DNA of 64,000 nucleotides from Massilia niastensis DSM 21313 (lineage in GTDB: Bacteria; Pseudomonadota; Gammaproteobacteria; Burkholderiales; Burkholderiaceae_D), in assembly GCF_000382345.1 (NCBI RefSeq), contig NZ_KB908077.1, forward strand, positions 1 through 64,000, read 5' to 3'. The notes below the pieces were generated by a model that was not told the origin of the DNA, did no database searches, and saw nothing but the letters and a program-made list of their open reading frames with translations. Of this stretch, positions 1 to 9,048 are shown one piece after another; position 1 is the stretch's first letter; each line of letters opens with the position of its first letter. The position numbers and the translations under genes were made by a program.

Positions 1-280
1 ACCTCTTCCGTCATCGCAAGACACGCTATCGTGGGCTGGCAAAGAACACCACGCAGCTGTTTGCCCTGTTTGCGTTTGCAAATCTGGTGCTGGCTGGACG
101 AACCTTCGGAAGCGCTCGCGCCAGAACTCCGTCTTGAGCGGAGAAAAACTCGCAGGGATACCTCGAAAATCGTCTCGCGACGCCGTGCTGGGGCAAAAAT
201 ACTCGCTTCGCTGCTCGTCAAGCCAGCGTCGACAGCACAGCTCCGGCCACGAGAAAAATATCGATTAAATCAGCGCTTCC
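1..280 (+). mobile_element. Right end of an IS5-family insertion sequence (left part outside window)
   Basis: The stretch carries the C-terminal end of an IS5-type transposase followed by about 140 bp of non-coding DNA that ends in cagcgcttcc at 271-280. Read inward, this end gives GGAAGCGCTGATTTAATCG, which looks like an IS5-family terminal inverted repeat. The next four bases, CTAG (281-284), fit the 4-bp CTAG-type target used by many IS5 members, but the left copy is outside the window, so the duplication cannot be confirmed. The insertion interrupts the DUF4123 gene that reads toward it. Confidence 0.7.
3..137 (+). CDS. IS5-family transposase, C-terminal fragment (truncated by window edge)
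   Basis: The open frame enters from the left edge and stops at TGA 135-137, giving 44 residues. It includes the stretch HRKTRYRGLAKNTTQLFAL, the conserved YRGLxKN motif found just after the DDE catalytic Glu helix at the C terminus of IS5-family transposases. Only this tail is visible, so catalytic residues cannot be checked. The fragment belongs to the element whose right terminal repeat ends near 280. Confidence 0.75.
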   Translation, partial: LFRHRKTRYRGLAKNTTQLFALFAFANLVLAGRTFGSARARTPS

Positions 281-860
281 CTAGCAAAGCGAATTCTTGT
301 TGCTGACTGAGCACCAAAGGCGCGGAAAAATTTTCTTGAACATTGAAGAACGTTGTAACCCCCGCCATTCTTCCAGCCCGATCGACGTAGCGCCACGCTT
401 GGGCTGGACTAAAGAATTCTTTAGCCTGCTCGACAGACAGGATTTCTATCAAACTTTCCAATACTCTCGGGTCAAAGAAGCGGAGCATCGCTTCCATGTT
501 TTCCGAAATCCTGACGTCGAGGCGCGCTGTCAGTCGGCTCGTCATGGGCTCGATCTGCAGGGGCGAAGACAGCATGATGACGGTCGAGGAATAGGTCCCG
601 TTTTCCCCTAGCCATTCCAAAAATGATCGAGACATCCGCAACTGGCCATTGCTACCGGCTAATATGAGGAAAGGCGCCACAGCCAGTGCATTCGCCTCCC
701 TTGTAGAGTCGAACAGACTCGTCCAACCCAAGGAGCTTCTCGATAATTGCCGATACAGGCCAGGCAACCCACCGTGATCAAGCAGGAAGTACAAGTTCGA
801 TGTGGGATATTCGGCGAGAGACTCTTCCGCAATCACACGAAAGTCGATGCGAGAGCTCAT
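270..860 (-). pseudogene. DUF4123 domain protein (T6SS effector adaptor), 3' end removed by IS insertion
   Basis: This encodes 196 residues starting MSSRIDFRVI. The DUF4123 pattern is visible: a YFLLDHGGLPGL-like N terminus, GWTSLFDS, then 'LAVAPFLI', and RYYDPRV-like 'LRFFDPRVLESL'. DUF4123 proteins are chaperones/adaptors that load effectors onto VgrG. The start ATG overlaps the vgrG stop as ATGA (857-860), so the two are translationally coupled. An upstream in-frame ATG at 920 would lie inside vgrG and is not needed. The frame ends with three residues (GKR) and a stop contributed by the IS5 end (270-280), so the native C-terminal lobe and any downstream effector gene have been separated from it. 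DUF4123 proteins are usually longer. Confidence 0.75.
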
Positions 861-3691
861 GCTGACCTCATGACGAAAGGCGAACCTGAGCTGCGTGCTT
901 TCTTCAAACAATCCACGCATAGACTTGTTGGCATGACAGGGAGCGGATAAGAGAGCTTGGCTGCACCGGCAAAGCTCTTTTTACCTGCATGGACCGCAAT
1001 TTTCCCCGGACACTGCACCGTGATATTTCCTCCATCGATCACGATGTTCGCGCCACCTGCCGTCGCCAGGCTGATGCTGTTCGCCGCCGCCCAATCGATG
1101 TGTGCGTTTGCGCTGATGACCTTGATCTCGTTCTTTGCCTGCACCTTGAGCTCATCCGCCTGAGCCTGGATGTCGACCGGATCCTTTGCTGCGATCATTT
1201 GCAGACCCACGTTTCCTTCGCCAGCCTTGACCGCTCCACCGAGCACGCCAATCGCCTGCCTGGTCTGCACGCGCATCTGTCCACCCGTAACGAACTGCGT
1301 ATCCTGCCCACTCATCAGCGTGACGGTTTCGCCATTCGCCAATTGCAGGCTCTGGGCCGCGTTCACCGCCAAGCCCTCTTTGGCGGCAATCGCGATCACC
1401 GGTCCGCTTGCCTCGGAGTCCGAAGCAGCTGCTTCGCCTGAACCATTCTGCTTTGCCATGCTCTTGGCTGCAGCCAGCATTGCCTTCAGCGGCGGCGCCC
1501 CGTCGTCCAGCACGCTTGCGTTGGCTTTCGCCGCCCCTGCATGCGCCGCCAGCCCCACCGTCTGATGGGTCACGGCTGCAGAGTGAAACGTCTGCGCCAT
1601 CTTGACGCCCTGCTCCAGCACCGCGATACCAGGAGCGTTCTCCCCAGCAGGCTCACGCGCCGCCGCGTTGTGCCTGATCCCGTAACTCGACACCAGCAAG
1701 CCAGCCCCCGCCCGCACCGCCCCATACGCATCCGTCCGCAATTCCGCACCCAGCCCGCGAAAACTTCCGCGGTAGTTATCCGCCGCATGGATCAGGTGCC
1801 CCAGATTCAGCTCCGTGGCCGCATGCGTACTCCTGAGCTGAATCCGCCCCTGCCCGTCGGTGTCATCGAATACCAGCTGGTTGTACCCGGACCCGCCGAA
1901 CTCCTTGCTGCGTATCCCCCACTGCGCCGCCGCATTGCGGTGACCATGACTATCAGCCGACGCCCCATGCCAGACCGGACTATTCCCCCCAGCCAGATTG
2001 CCCTGCGCCGAAGGCGCATGGTCGTGCGCCGAATCGAACGGCGACTCCTCGCTGGCCGCACTACGCTGCCCACCCGGCGTCGGCGCGATCCCGCCCTCCC
2101 CCTGCCCGTTGTACAGCGCTCCGACGACGATCGGCCGATCGATATCGTTCTCCATGAACTGCACCAGCACTTCCTGCCCGATCCGCGGCAGGAACTGGCT
2201 GCCCATCCCCCCGCCCGCCGAGCGCTGCGCGACCCGCACCCAGCACGTGGCGGCGCCGCTGTCCTGCCAGTGAAAACGAATGCGCACCCGTCCCAGGCGA
2301 TCGCAATACAGTTCATCCGGACCGGAAGGATGGTCGCTCCCATCCGCCCCAAGCACGATGGCGCTCTGCGCGCCGAACGCCGTCGGCTTCGGACTGAGAC
2401 GTCCTCCGCTGCCCGCGAGCTGAGGGCGCCAGGGAAGCTCCACCGAAACCGCCTCGAAGCAATTGGCATATCCCGTCTGCCGCGCCTGCTCGACCGCGAG
2501 CCCGAAGTCCTCAGGCAGCTCAAGCCCGGCGCCCGCTGCCCGCTGCAGCAGATCGGGAAGTGGCCCGAACAATTCAGCCAGCGCCTGCCGGGCCGGCGGC
2601 GGCATGTTGTTCACGCCGACGCTCACCACACGCAGGACCGTGAACGCCGCCGCCTCCCCCAGCCGCTGCAGGGGCGCACCGACGATGCCGAGCCGCGTGC
2701 CCGCACACAGCGTGCGTACGGTGGAGCGCCCTTGCCACAACTGGCCGCGCGCCTCCATCCCTTGCATCTGCAGATCGGCGTGGCGCTGCGCCTGCGCGCG
2801 GTCCGCAAAGGCATACTGGCCCGGCGCATCGCAGGACTCCAGCACCGGCAACTGGCTCCCGGAGTGAAAACGCGACGGCGAACTGGCACCGACGATGCGC
2901 TTGGCCTTGTAGTCGACACTGAGCACCGTCGCCAGCGACGCATGCAGGCGGCGCTGCGTCACGAGCGCCTGCACCGTGTCCTGCTGCTCGACCGAGCGCG
3001 CGCCGTGATAGCGGATGCCGCCATTCGCCGCGCTGCTGCGGTCCTCCGGCACCGCGCATGCCTGGGTGCTATCGGCAAACAGCACCAGGCAAGGCCCGCC
3101 ATCGCCCTGCTCGAAGCGCCAGCACAGCCCCTCCTCGGCCAGGATGCGCCGTACGAAATCGAGATCGCTCTCGCGGTACTGGCAGCAGTAACTGCGGGGC
3201 GGGACGTCCGCGAGGAAGGAACCGGTCTCGTCGCTCCAGCGCCACGACCCAGCCGGTAGAAACGACGCGAACACCGACTCGACGATCTCGACGACGGTCT
3301 TGTCCTGCCACACGCGGCTGTTGCGCGTCTGGTCCAGGCGCCACAACCACGGCGTGATGCGAATCCGGTAGCGCGCCAGCCCGCCATCGCTGCCCAGCAT
3401 GGCGGCCGCGCTGATTTCTCCGGCGAAGCGGGTCCGGGTCCCATCCGCCAGGCACACTTCCAGCGCCGCCGGTTGACCCAGCAGTGCTTCGAGATCGAGG
3501 CAGGCGCTGGTCGACAGCGCAATCACATCCCGCGCCCCGGCCTCCTGCACCGCCTCGTCGGCAACGAAGGCCTCGACCAGCAGGCCGGCCGTCTCCCTGC
3601 CCTCCGCGCCGATCTTCAGTTCATACAGCCGGCTCGCACTGGAGAATTCCGCCAGTTCCTTCATGAGCTGTATCGCCAGCACAGTGTCCAT
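857..3691 (-). CDS. vgrG: Type VI secretion system tip protein VgrG with DUF2345 extension
   Basis: A 944-residue spike protein of the type VI secretion system, which caps the Hcp tube and punctures target cells. The gp27-like base contains YRESDLDFVRRILAEEGLCW (about residue 178). The gp5 OB-fold carries DRLGRVRIRFHWQ (about 465) and the WVRVAQ...PRIGQEVLVQFMENDIDRPIVVGALYN block. The DUF2345 beta-helical extension spans roughly 770-915. The start MDTVLAIQLMKEL was chosen because AAAGGAG lies 10 nt upstream; a more upstream ATG at 3730 lacks this. The next gene, a DUF4123 adaptor, overlaps by ATGA, the usual order for an effector-loading cassette. No other T6SS structural gene is present, so this is an orphan vgrG island. 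Confidence 0.95.
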   Translation of the reverse strand: MDTVLAIQLMKELAEFSSASRLYELKIGAEGRETAGLLVEAFVADEAVQEAGARDVIALSTSACLDLEALLGQPAALEVCLADGTRTRFAGEISAAAMLGSDGGLARYRIRITPWLWRLDQTRNSRVWQDKTVVEIVESVFASFLPAGSWRWSDETGSFLADVPPRSYCCQYRESDLDFVRRILAEEGLCWRFEQGDGGPCLVLFADSTQACAVPEDRSSAANGGIRYHGARSVEQQDTVQALVTQRRLHASLATVLSVDYKAKRIVGASSPSRFHSGSQLPVLESCDAPGQYAFADRAQAQRHADLQMQGMEARGQLWQGRSTVRTLCAGTRLGIVGAPLQRLGEAAAFTVLRVVSVGVNNMPPPARQALAELFGPLPDLLQRAAGAGLELPEDFGLAVEQARQTGYANCFEAVSVELPWRPQLAGSGGRLSPKPTAFGAQSAIVLGADGSDHPSGPDELYCDRLGRVRIRFHWQDSGAATCWVRVAQRSAGGGMGSQFLPRIGQEVLVQFMENDIDRPIVVGALYNGQGEGGIAPTPGGQRSAASEESPFDSAHDHAPSAQGNLAGGNSPVWHGASADSHGHRNAAAQWGIRSKEFGGSGYNQLVFDDTDGQGRIQLRSTHAATELNLGHLIHAADNYRGSFRGLGAELRTDAYGAVRAGAGLLVSSYGIRHNAAAREPAGENAPGIAVLEQGVKMAQTFHSAAVTHQTVGLAAHAGAAKANASVLDDGAPPLKAMLAAAKSMAKQNGSGEAAASDSEASGPVIAIAAKEGLAVNAAQSLQLANGETVTLMSGQDTQFVTGGQMRVQTRQAIGVLGGAVKAGEGNVGLQMIAAKDPVDIQAQADELKVQAKNEIKVISANAHIDWAAANSISLATAGGANIVIDGGNITVQCPGKIAVHAGKKSFAGAAKLSYPLPVMPTSLCVDCLKKARSSGSPFVMRSA

Positions 3692-3971
3692 GAGCGCAGC
3701 GCTCCTTTCCAATGATCGGCCCGACGCCATCTGCCAGGATACGCGGGTTGCCCTGCGATCTATTGCGTCACATCATCGGGATGGCTCAGCGCCCCAATTG
3801 CAGACAGGCAACCGACACCGCCGCGATCGACGACGTCAAGCTCGCCGCGGATACGCATCGGCCAGGCCGTCTGTCGCCATGACCAGGAAACCTGAACGAA
3901 TACGCATCGCGAGCGCGGCCGTCATCGTATTAATGCTAGAGTGATTGCAATTCTATAAACATTACCGCACC

Positions 3972-4487
3972 GTGAAGCTCATCCAGAAAATCTTCCTCGC
4001 CGGTTACCTGGCGATCGTCAGCCTGTTCTTCATCTGCGGACTGGGCCTGATCGTGCTGGCCGCGATCGAGACCTGGGCCGCGCTCAATCCCATCGACGAC
4101 ACCTCGGTGCGCGACCGCTTCGTCATCCTGCTGGAATGTATCGGCCTGCTGACCATCGCCGTGGCCGCGCTGGAACTCGGCCAGACGGTGCTCGAAGAAG
4201 AAGTGCAGCGCTCGGTCAATATCAGCGCGCCCACCCGGGTACGCCGCTTCCTGTCGCGCTTCCTGATCGTGGTGGTCGTGTCGCTGTCGATCGAATGCCT
4301 GATCGGCGTCTTCCAGTTCATCCATGGCAAGCCCGAATTCCTGCCGCATGCGGCCTCGATCGGCATCGCCGCCGCGTCCATCCTGGCGACCTGGGGCCTG
4401 TTCATCCGGATGAACGTCGACGCGGAAAAGCTGGAACCGCACTCCATGCACGAGGTCCAGGCAGAGGACAAACAAGTCGAAACCTGA
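3972..4487 (+). CDS. Hypothetical inner-membrane protein, four predicted TM segments
   Basis: Product unrecognised. From the GTG at 3972 it has 171 residues with hydrophobic stretches near residues 5-30 (IFLAGYLAIVSLFFICGLGL), 50-70, 100-120 and 130-150, and a charged C-terminal tail that suggests a short cytoplasmic end. A TTG at 3945 would add nine residues; neither start has a convincing ribosome binding site. The first TM begins directly after MKLIQK, which favours the GTG. It stands alone between vgrG (opposite strand) and a tRNA-Lys gene, with no operon partner to hint at a function. Confidence 0.6.
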   Translation: MKLIQKIFLAGYLAIVSLFFICGLGLIVLAAIETWAALNPIDDTSVRDRFVILLECIGLLTIAVAALELGQTVLEEEVQRSVNISAPTRVRRFLSRFLIVVVVSLSIECLIGVFQFIHGKPEFLPHAASIGIAAASILATWGLFIRMNVDAEKLEPHSMHEVQAEDKQVET

Positions 4488-4539
4488 GGGGCTGACCTGC
4501 TCGACAACTGGCAGATGTACAAAAAATGACTGGATGCAC

Positions 4540-4568
4540 TTGGAAAATCGCGCAAGTGCCGCTATAAT
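4540..4568 (+). promoter_or_regulatory. Sigma-70 promoter of first tRNA-Lys
   Basis: TTGGAA (4540-4545) and TATAAT (4563-4568) are separated by 17 bp and lie 12 bp upstream of the mature tRNA 5' end. Confidence 0.75.
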
Positions 4569-4580
4569 TTCGATCTCTTC

Positions 4581-4656
4581 GGGTCGTTAGCTCAGCTGGT
4601 AGAGCAGCGGACTTTTAATCCGTTGGTCGCAGGTTCGAATCCCGCACGGCCTACCA
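4581..4656 (+). tRNA. tRNA-Lys (anticodon TTT), copy 1
   Basis: 76 nt including an encoded CCA. The acceptor GGGTCGT pairs with ACGGCCT (first pair G-U). The D-arm GCTCAGCTGGTAGAGC, the anticodon loop CTTTTAA with anticodon TTT, and the T-arm GGTTCGAATCC are all regular. The tRNA body is identical to the second copy at 8926-9001. Confidence 0.97.
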
Positions 4657-4670
4657 AAGATACAAGCGAA

Positions 4671-4699
4671 AACGCCAACCTTCACGGGTTGGCGTTTTT
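4671..4699 (+). terminator. Rho-independent terminator of tRNA-Lys copy 1
   Basis: A 10-bp stem, AACGCCAACC (4671-4680) pairing with GGTTGGCGTT (4687-4696), is followed by a T-run. Nearly the same hairpin follows the second tRNA-Lys. Confidence 0.8.
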
Positions 4700-4725
4700 G
4701 TTTTCCGCTCCATTCCCGGTCCGCC

Positions 4726-7100
4726 TCATGGTCCAGGCTTGCCGCCCAGTCCGGCCAGGATGCGCTCGACGTCCGCCAGCAGCACCGGCTTGGTCAGATG
4801 ATGATCGAAGCCCGCCGCGCTCGTGCGGTTGCGGTCGTCTTCCGCGCCCCATCCGGTCAAGGCCACCAGCACGACCTGTTCCAGCCCCGGCATGCGGCGT
4901 ATCGCCCTGGCGGTTTCGTAGCCATCCATGCGCGGCATGCCGATGTCCAGGAAAGCCAGCCGCGGCCTGAATGCCTCCAATGCCTGGATCGCCTCGACAC
5001 CGTCGTGGGCCACCCGTGTCTCATGGCCGCTCATCTCGAGGATCATCGACAGCGTCACCGCCGCGTCGACGTTGTCGTCCACGACCAGCACCTCGATGCC
5101 CGTCGCGGCCTGGTGGGCGGCGCCGTCGCGCTGTTGGGCGAGCCCGGGACCGTGGCTCTCCACGGCCTGCGCCAGCGGCAGGCATACGGTAAACGTACTG
5201 CCGGCGCCGATCCCGGCGCTGCGCGCCGTCACGCTGCCGCCATGCATTTCTACCAGGCGGCGCACGAGCGACAAGCCGATCCCGAGGCCGCCCTGCGAGC
5301 GGTCCAGGTGGCGGTCGATCTGGCTGAACATCTCGAAGACGCTGCCGAGCGCTTCCTCCGGAATGCCGACGCCGGTGTCCGTCACCGAGATCAGCGCATG
5401 CTGGCCGTCCCGGCGCATCGCCAGCCGGATGTTGCCGCCCGCCGGCGTGTACTTGGCGGCGTTGTTCAGCAGGTTCGCCACGACCTGGGCGATGCGGGTG
5501 ACATCGACCTCGGCCATGAACGGTTCCTGGGGCGCGTCGACGCTCAATTCGTGGTGGCTTGCCTCGATCATGGGAAGGCTGGTCTCGATCGCGCTCGCCA
5601 GGACATGGTTCAGGTCCGCGCGCGTCCTCTTGAGCTCCAGCTTGTCGCCGCTGATGCGGGCGATGTCGAGCAGGTCGTCGATCAGGTGCACCATATGCCC
5701 CACCTGGCGCTCCATCATCTCCCTCACCTTGGTGATGGCGGCGGCGCTGTCGCCACCCAGGCGCATGACGCTCAAGCCGCTGCGGATGGGCGCCAGCGGA
5801 TTGCGCAGCTCATGCGCCAGCGTTGCCAGGAATTCGGTCTTGCGGCGGTCCGCTTCGGACAGGTCGCTGGCCTGCCGGCGCAGCGTGTCGTCGGCCTGCT
5901 TGCGTGCCGTGATATCGCTGAACAGGAGCGCAACCCGCCGGCTCGCCACGCCGCCGATGCGCGTCGCATAGACATCGAACCAGCGGCCCATCGCCCTGGC
6001 CTCGCTCTCGAAACGCACCGCCTCTCCGGTCAGGGCCACCCGGCCATAGGTATCGGTCCAGAAGCTGTCGAGCGTGGGCAACAGCTCCCTGGCGGTCCTG
6101 CCGGTGGCCTGCGCCAGCCCGGTATGCTGTTCGAACATCGCGTTCATCTCGATGAAGCGATAGTCGACCGGCCGGTCCTCGTCATCGAAGATCATGTCGA
6201 TGATGCAGAAGCCCTGGTCCATCGACTCGAACAGGGTACGGTAGCGCTCCTCGCTGGCGTGCAGCTCCTGCGCGGCGTGCCTGTTTTCGGTCGTATCGAG
6301 CACGATCGCCACCACTCCCTGGAACTCGCCGGCCGGCCCGCGCAGCGCGTTGACGCTGCTGGTGGCGGACATCAGCGATCCATCCCGGCGCAGGTAATGC
6401 TTGTCGATGACGGTCTCGACGCCATCGTCGAGCAGCCTGCCGACGGCGTCGAGCGTCTTCCGCACCGAATCCGGCGCCGTCACATCGATGACGCTCATGC
6501 CGATCAATTCGTCCGGGGCGTATCCCAGCATGTCGCCGTATTTCTGGTTGACGAAGCTGATGCGGCCCGTGGCGTCCAGCTCGACGACGCCGGTGGCGGC
6601 CTGGCTGACCAGTTTCTGGAAGCGCTCGCGGCTCTCGTAGAGTTCGATTTCGGCCAGCTTGCGGTCGGTCTGGTCGACGCCGTGCGCGAGCAGGCCGGTC
6701 ACCTTGCCGTTCGCGTCGCGCAGGGCCAGGTAGACCAGGTCGACGTAACGCTTCTCGAGCGGCATGCCGGGCTGGCGCTGCAGCATCACCGGCATGTCGA
6801 CGCCAAAGAACGGCGCGCCGGTCTGGTAAACACGATCGATCAGTTCGAAAAACCCCTGCCCCGCGATCTCCGGCAGCGCCTGCCGCACGGACTGGCCCAC
6901 CAGGTCGCGATTGCCCACGAGCTGGAGGTAACGGTCGTTGATCAGCTCAAACACATGTTCGGGGCCGCTCAGTACGCACATGAACGCAGGCGCCTGCCTG
7001 AAGATATCGTTCATGCGGTCGTTGGCCGCCTGGAGTTCCTTGTGCAGCCGTTCGTGCTCGGTCACCGCCTGGACCCCGGCCGTGATGTCGCGTGATACGG
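4726..7100 (-). pseudogene. Hybrid sensor histidine kinase/response regulator, C-terminal part of IS-split gene
   Basis: This segment encodes most of a cytoplasmic-looking hybrid kinase: three PAS domains (about residues 10-140, 150-265 and 275-395 from the internal GTG at 7065), HisKA with phospho-acceptor in TLAHELRNPLAPIRSG, HATPase_c (NLLNNAAKYTP, DTGVGIP, GGLGIGLSLV), and a C-terminal receiver with FLDIGMPRMDGYE. The frame is open upstream of the GTG to 7097, reading VSRDITAGVQAV, the usual end of a PAS/PAC domain, so the gene did not begin here. It is separated from its N terminus (8411-8804) by the IS3 element. The internal GTG might still give a truncated kinase. It sits between two tRNA-Lys genes. 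Confidence 0.85.
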
Positions 7101-7161
7101 TGAGGTGGTCCGGGTTTCATGGACATCCAAATAGGGGACAATACACCCCGGAAGGATATAC

Positions 7162-7521
7162 ATGAAAAAGAAGCAGCTACCCTCGAAGCGGGAGATCATT
7201 CCCGCGTCACCGACGTCGGCCCCCAAACCGCGCGCCACCTTCACCGATGAGTTCAAGCGGAAGGCGGTATCGCGGTTGCGCTCTGGTGGTCAAAGCGCCA
7301 CTGATCTGGCGATTGAGCTGGGGATACAGCGTAGCCAGCTCTACAAATGGGCCAAGAAGCTCGACGAGCAATCGCCCGGGGACACGTTCCGTTCCCCCGG
7401 TCGGCCTGCCGTAAGTGAGTTGAGCGAAGTTGAGCAATTACGCCGCGATCTGGCCAAAGCCCAGGAGGAGTTGGCCATCTTAAAAAAGTTCGATGCGTAC
7501 TTAACTCGCCTAAAGAAGTGA
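7162..7521 (+). CDS. IS3-family transposase OrfA
   Basis: The 119-residue OrfA carries a helix-turn-helix (ATFTDEFKRKAV...ATDLAIELGIQRSQLYKWAKKL), followed by a C-terminal leucine-zipper-like helix (EVEQLRRDLAKAQEELAILKKF). It binds the terminal repeats and dimerises. An A6G run at 7482-7488 lies where IS3 elements use programmed -1 frameshifting. The -1 frame is open from there into OrfB with no stop, so an OrfAB fusion transposase can be made. The orfA stop overlaps an orfB GTG as GTGA (7518-7521). Confidence 0.93.
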   Translation: MKKKQLPSKREIIPASPTSAPKPRATFTDEFKRKAVSRLRSGGQSATDLAIELGIQRSQLYKWAKKLDEQSPGDTFRSPGRPAVSELSEVEQLRRDLAKAQEELAILKKFDAYLTRLKK

Positions 7522-8384
7522 AGTACGCCTCCATTGACGAGCTACGCAGCGAATTCCCAGTGAAGTCGCTGTGCCGGGTGCTCGATATCAGCCGCAGCCT
7601 GTACTACGCTTTCAAGAAGGCCAGGCCGAGCCTGCACAGCCAGGAGGACCTGGCCTTGCGTGCCGAGATTGTCAGGATCAATGCTGCGCATCGCTGGGCC
7701 CCTGGAGCAATCAAGATGTGGCGCTTGCTCAACGCCGAAGGCATCCAGTGCGGCAAACACCGGGTGAGAAGGCTGCGCAAGCTGGAGAACATTCAGACGA
7801 CACGCATCAAGCGCTTCCGTGTCATGCAAGCGATGGAACGCGTGCAGCCGCCGGCGCCGGATCTGGTCAAACGCGGCTTTCAGGTCAATGCTCCGAACAA
7901 GATCTGGGTAGGCGACATGACGTGCCTGCGCACCCGGGAAGGATGGATCCATCTGGCCATCGTGCTCGATCTGTTTGCGCGCCGTATCGTGGGCTGGTCG
8001 ATGGATGCCACGCAAGCTGCAACGCTGCCGATGGCCGCGTTGAGCATGGCGCTGGCACAGCGCAAGCCCTGCGCAGGACTGATCTTCCACAGCGACCAGG
8101 GCACCGTCTATGGCTCACACGATTACCGTGAATTGATGCAAGCTCACGGTGTGCGAGCAAGCATGAGCCGTAAAGGTAATTGCCACGACAATGCTGTCGC
8201 GGAGAGCTTCTTTTCGAACTTGAAGAACGAGGCAATGCACGGCCGCCTGTTTGCATCCAGGGACGAAGCCAGGGCAGTGGTCAATGACTACATCGAGGTG
8301 TATTACAATCGGCAACGGCTACATCAAACCTTGGGCTATCAAACGCCTGCCGCCGTCGAAGCCGCGTTCCGTGTGCTTAATTAA
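7518..8384 (+). CDS. IS3-family transposase OrfB (DDE integrase catalytic subunit)
   Basis: The 288-residue catalytic subunit has the rve fold. The DDE triad is visible as D in VGDMTCLRTREGW, D in IFHSDQGTVYGS and E in NAVAESFFSNLKNE. An HTH_21-like N-terminal region with RINAAHRWAPGAIKMWRLL precedes it, and the C terminus YYNRQRLHQTLGYQTPAAVE is typical of the family. It is probably expressed mainly as a -1 frameshift fusion with OrfA through the A6G slippery run, with the GTG at 7518 as an alternative start. Confidence 0.95.
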   Translation: MKYASIDELRSEFPVKSLCRVLDISRSLYYAFKKARPSLHSQEDLALRAEIVRINAAHRWAPGAIKMWRLLNAEGIQCGKHRVRRLRKLENIQTTRIKRFRVMQAMERVQPPAPDLVKRGFQVNAPNKIWVGDMTCLRTREGWIHLAIVLDLFARRIVGWSMDATQAATLPMAALSMALAQRKPCAGLIFHSDQGTVYGSHDYRELMQAHGVRASMSRKGNCHDNAVAESFFSNLKNEAMHGRLFASRDEARAVVNDYIEVYYNRQRLHQTLGYQTPAAVEAAFRVLN

Positions 8385-8410
8385 CTGTCCGGGAAATCCG
8401 GACTACCTCA

Positions 8411-8804
8411 CGGCGAGCAGGTTCCCGGCTTGCCCGTCCATGCCGGACACCGAGGTGACGACGACGTCCCACCATGCCGGCCTGCCTTTGGCGGTCGGGC
8501 AGGATGCCTTGAAGCGTCCGGTCCCGCCCGCAATGGCGGCGGCGATGGCGGCGTCGATGTCAGCGTGGCTGTGCGCCGGCCAGAACGCCTTCCAGGGCCG
8601 GCCCGCGCATGCGGAAAACGAATCGATTTCCATGGCGCGTAGTCCATGTCGATTCATCGCCAGCACCCGTCCATCGAGACTGAGCACCTTGACGCAGTCC
8701 GAACTGGCTTCGAACAATTTCCAGCCCAGGTCCAGCGAATTCAGCCCTGGCGGCCCTTCGTATTCATGCGGCATGCAGTCATCTGCCCCAGCCGGCTGGG
8801 GCAT
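8411..8804 (-). pseudogene. Hybrid histidine kinase, N-terminal PAS fragment of IS-split gene
   Basis: The fragment encodes about 130 residues of a PAS domain (LGWKLFEASSDCVKVLSLDGRVLAMN..., ending GNLLAV) and then runs into the IS3 right end. Excising the IS and one CGG copy joins GNLLAV directly to SRDITAGVQ of the 4726-7100 segment in the same frame. The full protein would be about 920 residues with four PAS domains. The start is uncertain: ATG at 8804 or at 8774 (MPHEYEG). No ribosome binding site clearly favours either. Confidence 0.8.
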
Positions 8805-8883
8805 CCAGGTTCTTCAAGGACTACCTATATAACATAACCAATGTCGGAAACGGCGTTTCCGTCGCGTGTCCCGAAGAAAGTAC

Positions 8884-8912
8884 TTAGCGAAACGCGGATG
8901 AGCCGGTATAAT
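8884..8912 (+). promoter_or_regulatory. Sigma-70 promoter of second tRNA-Lys
   Basis: TTAGCG (8884-8889) is a weak -35, followed after 17 bp by a perfect TATAAT (8907-8912), 13 bp before the tRNA. The promoter differs from that of copy 1, so the duplication did not carry the whole promoter or the two have diverged. Confidence 0.65.
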
Positions 8913-8925
8913 GCACGCCTTCTTC

Positions 8926-9001
8926 GGGTCGTTAGCTCAGCTGGTAGAGCAGCGGACTTTTAATCCGTTGGTCGCAGGTTCGAATCCCGCACGGCCTACC
9001 A
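8926..9001 (+). tRNA. tRNA-Lys (anticodon TTT), copy 2
   Basis: The 76-nt gene with encoded CCA is identical over its length to the copy at 4581-4656, with the same cloverleaf and TTT anticodon. Confidence 0.97.
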
Positions 9002-9016
9002 AAGATACAAAGCGAA

Positions 9017-9048
9017 AACGCCAACCCTGACGGGTTGGCGTTGTTGTT
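9017..9048 (+). terminator. Rho-independent terminator of tRNA-Lys copy 2
   Basis: An 11-bp stem, AACGCCAACCC (9017-9027) with GGGTTGGCGTT (9032-9042), loop TGAC, is followed by gttgtttt. It resembles hairpins at 4671 and 28451. Confidence 0.8.

Larger units (their letters stand above)
4577..4706 (+). repeat. Direct repeat copy 1 (tRNA-Lys plus terminator)
   Basis: The block cttcgggtcg...tRNA...terminator...gttttc recurs at about 8922-9053 with only a few differences, all in the 3' flank. The two copies are in the same orientation and flank a 4.2-kb region containing the interrupted kinase, so recombination between them would delete it. Confidence 0.8.
7101..8410 (+). mobile_element. Complete IS3-family insertion sequence (1,310 bp)
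   Basis: The terminal inverted repeats are TGAGGTGGTCCGGGTTTC (left, from 7101) and TGAGGTAGTCCGGATTTC (reverse complement of the right end, to 8410), each followed closely by GGACA. The element is flanked by a 3-bp direct duplication CGG (7098-7100 and 8411-8413), the target size typical of IS3. It contains orfA and orfB in overlapping frames. All the usual parts are intact, so it may be active. It splits the hybrid kinase gene. Confidence 0.95.

Noticed and set aside
4798..7095. 765-codon plus-strand frame opposite the histidine kinase
   Set aside because: Shadow frame rich in His/Arg/Gln without domain matches; kinase and receiver motifs are on the minus strand.
4581..9001. Defining the region between the tRNA-Lys genes as an integrative element with att sites
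   Set aside because: No integrase is present and the repeats are whole tRNA genes with terminators, which fits duplication as well; kept only as an observation.
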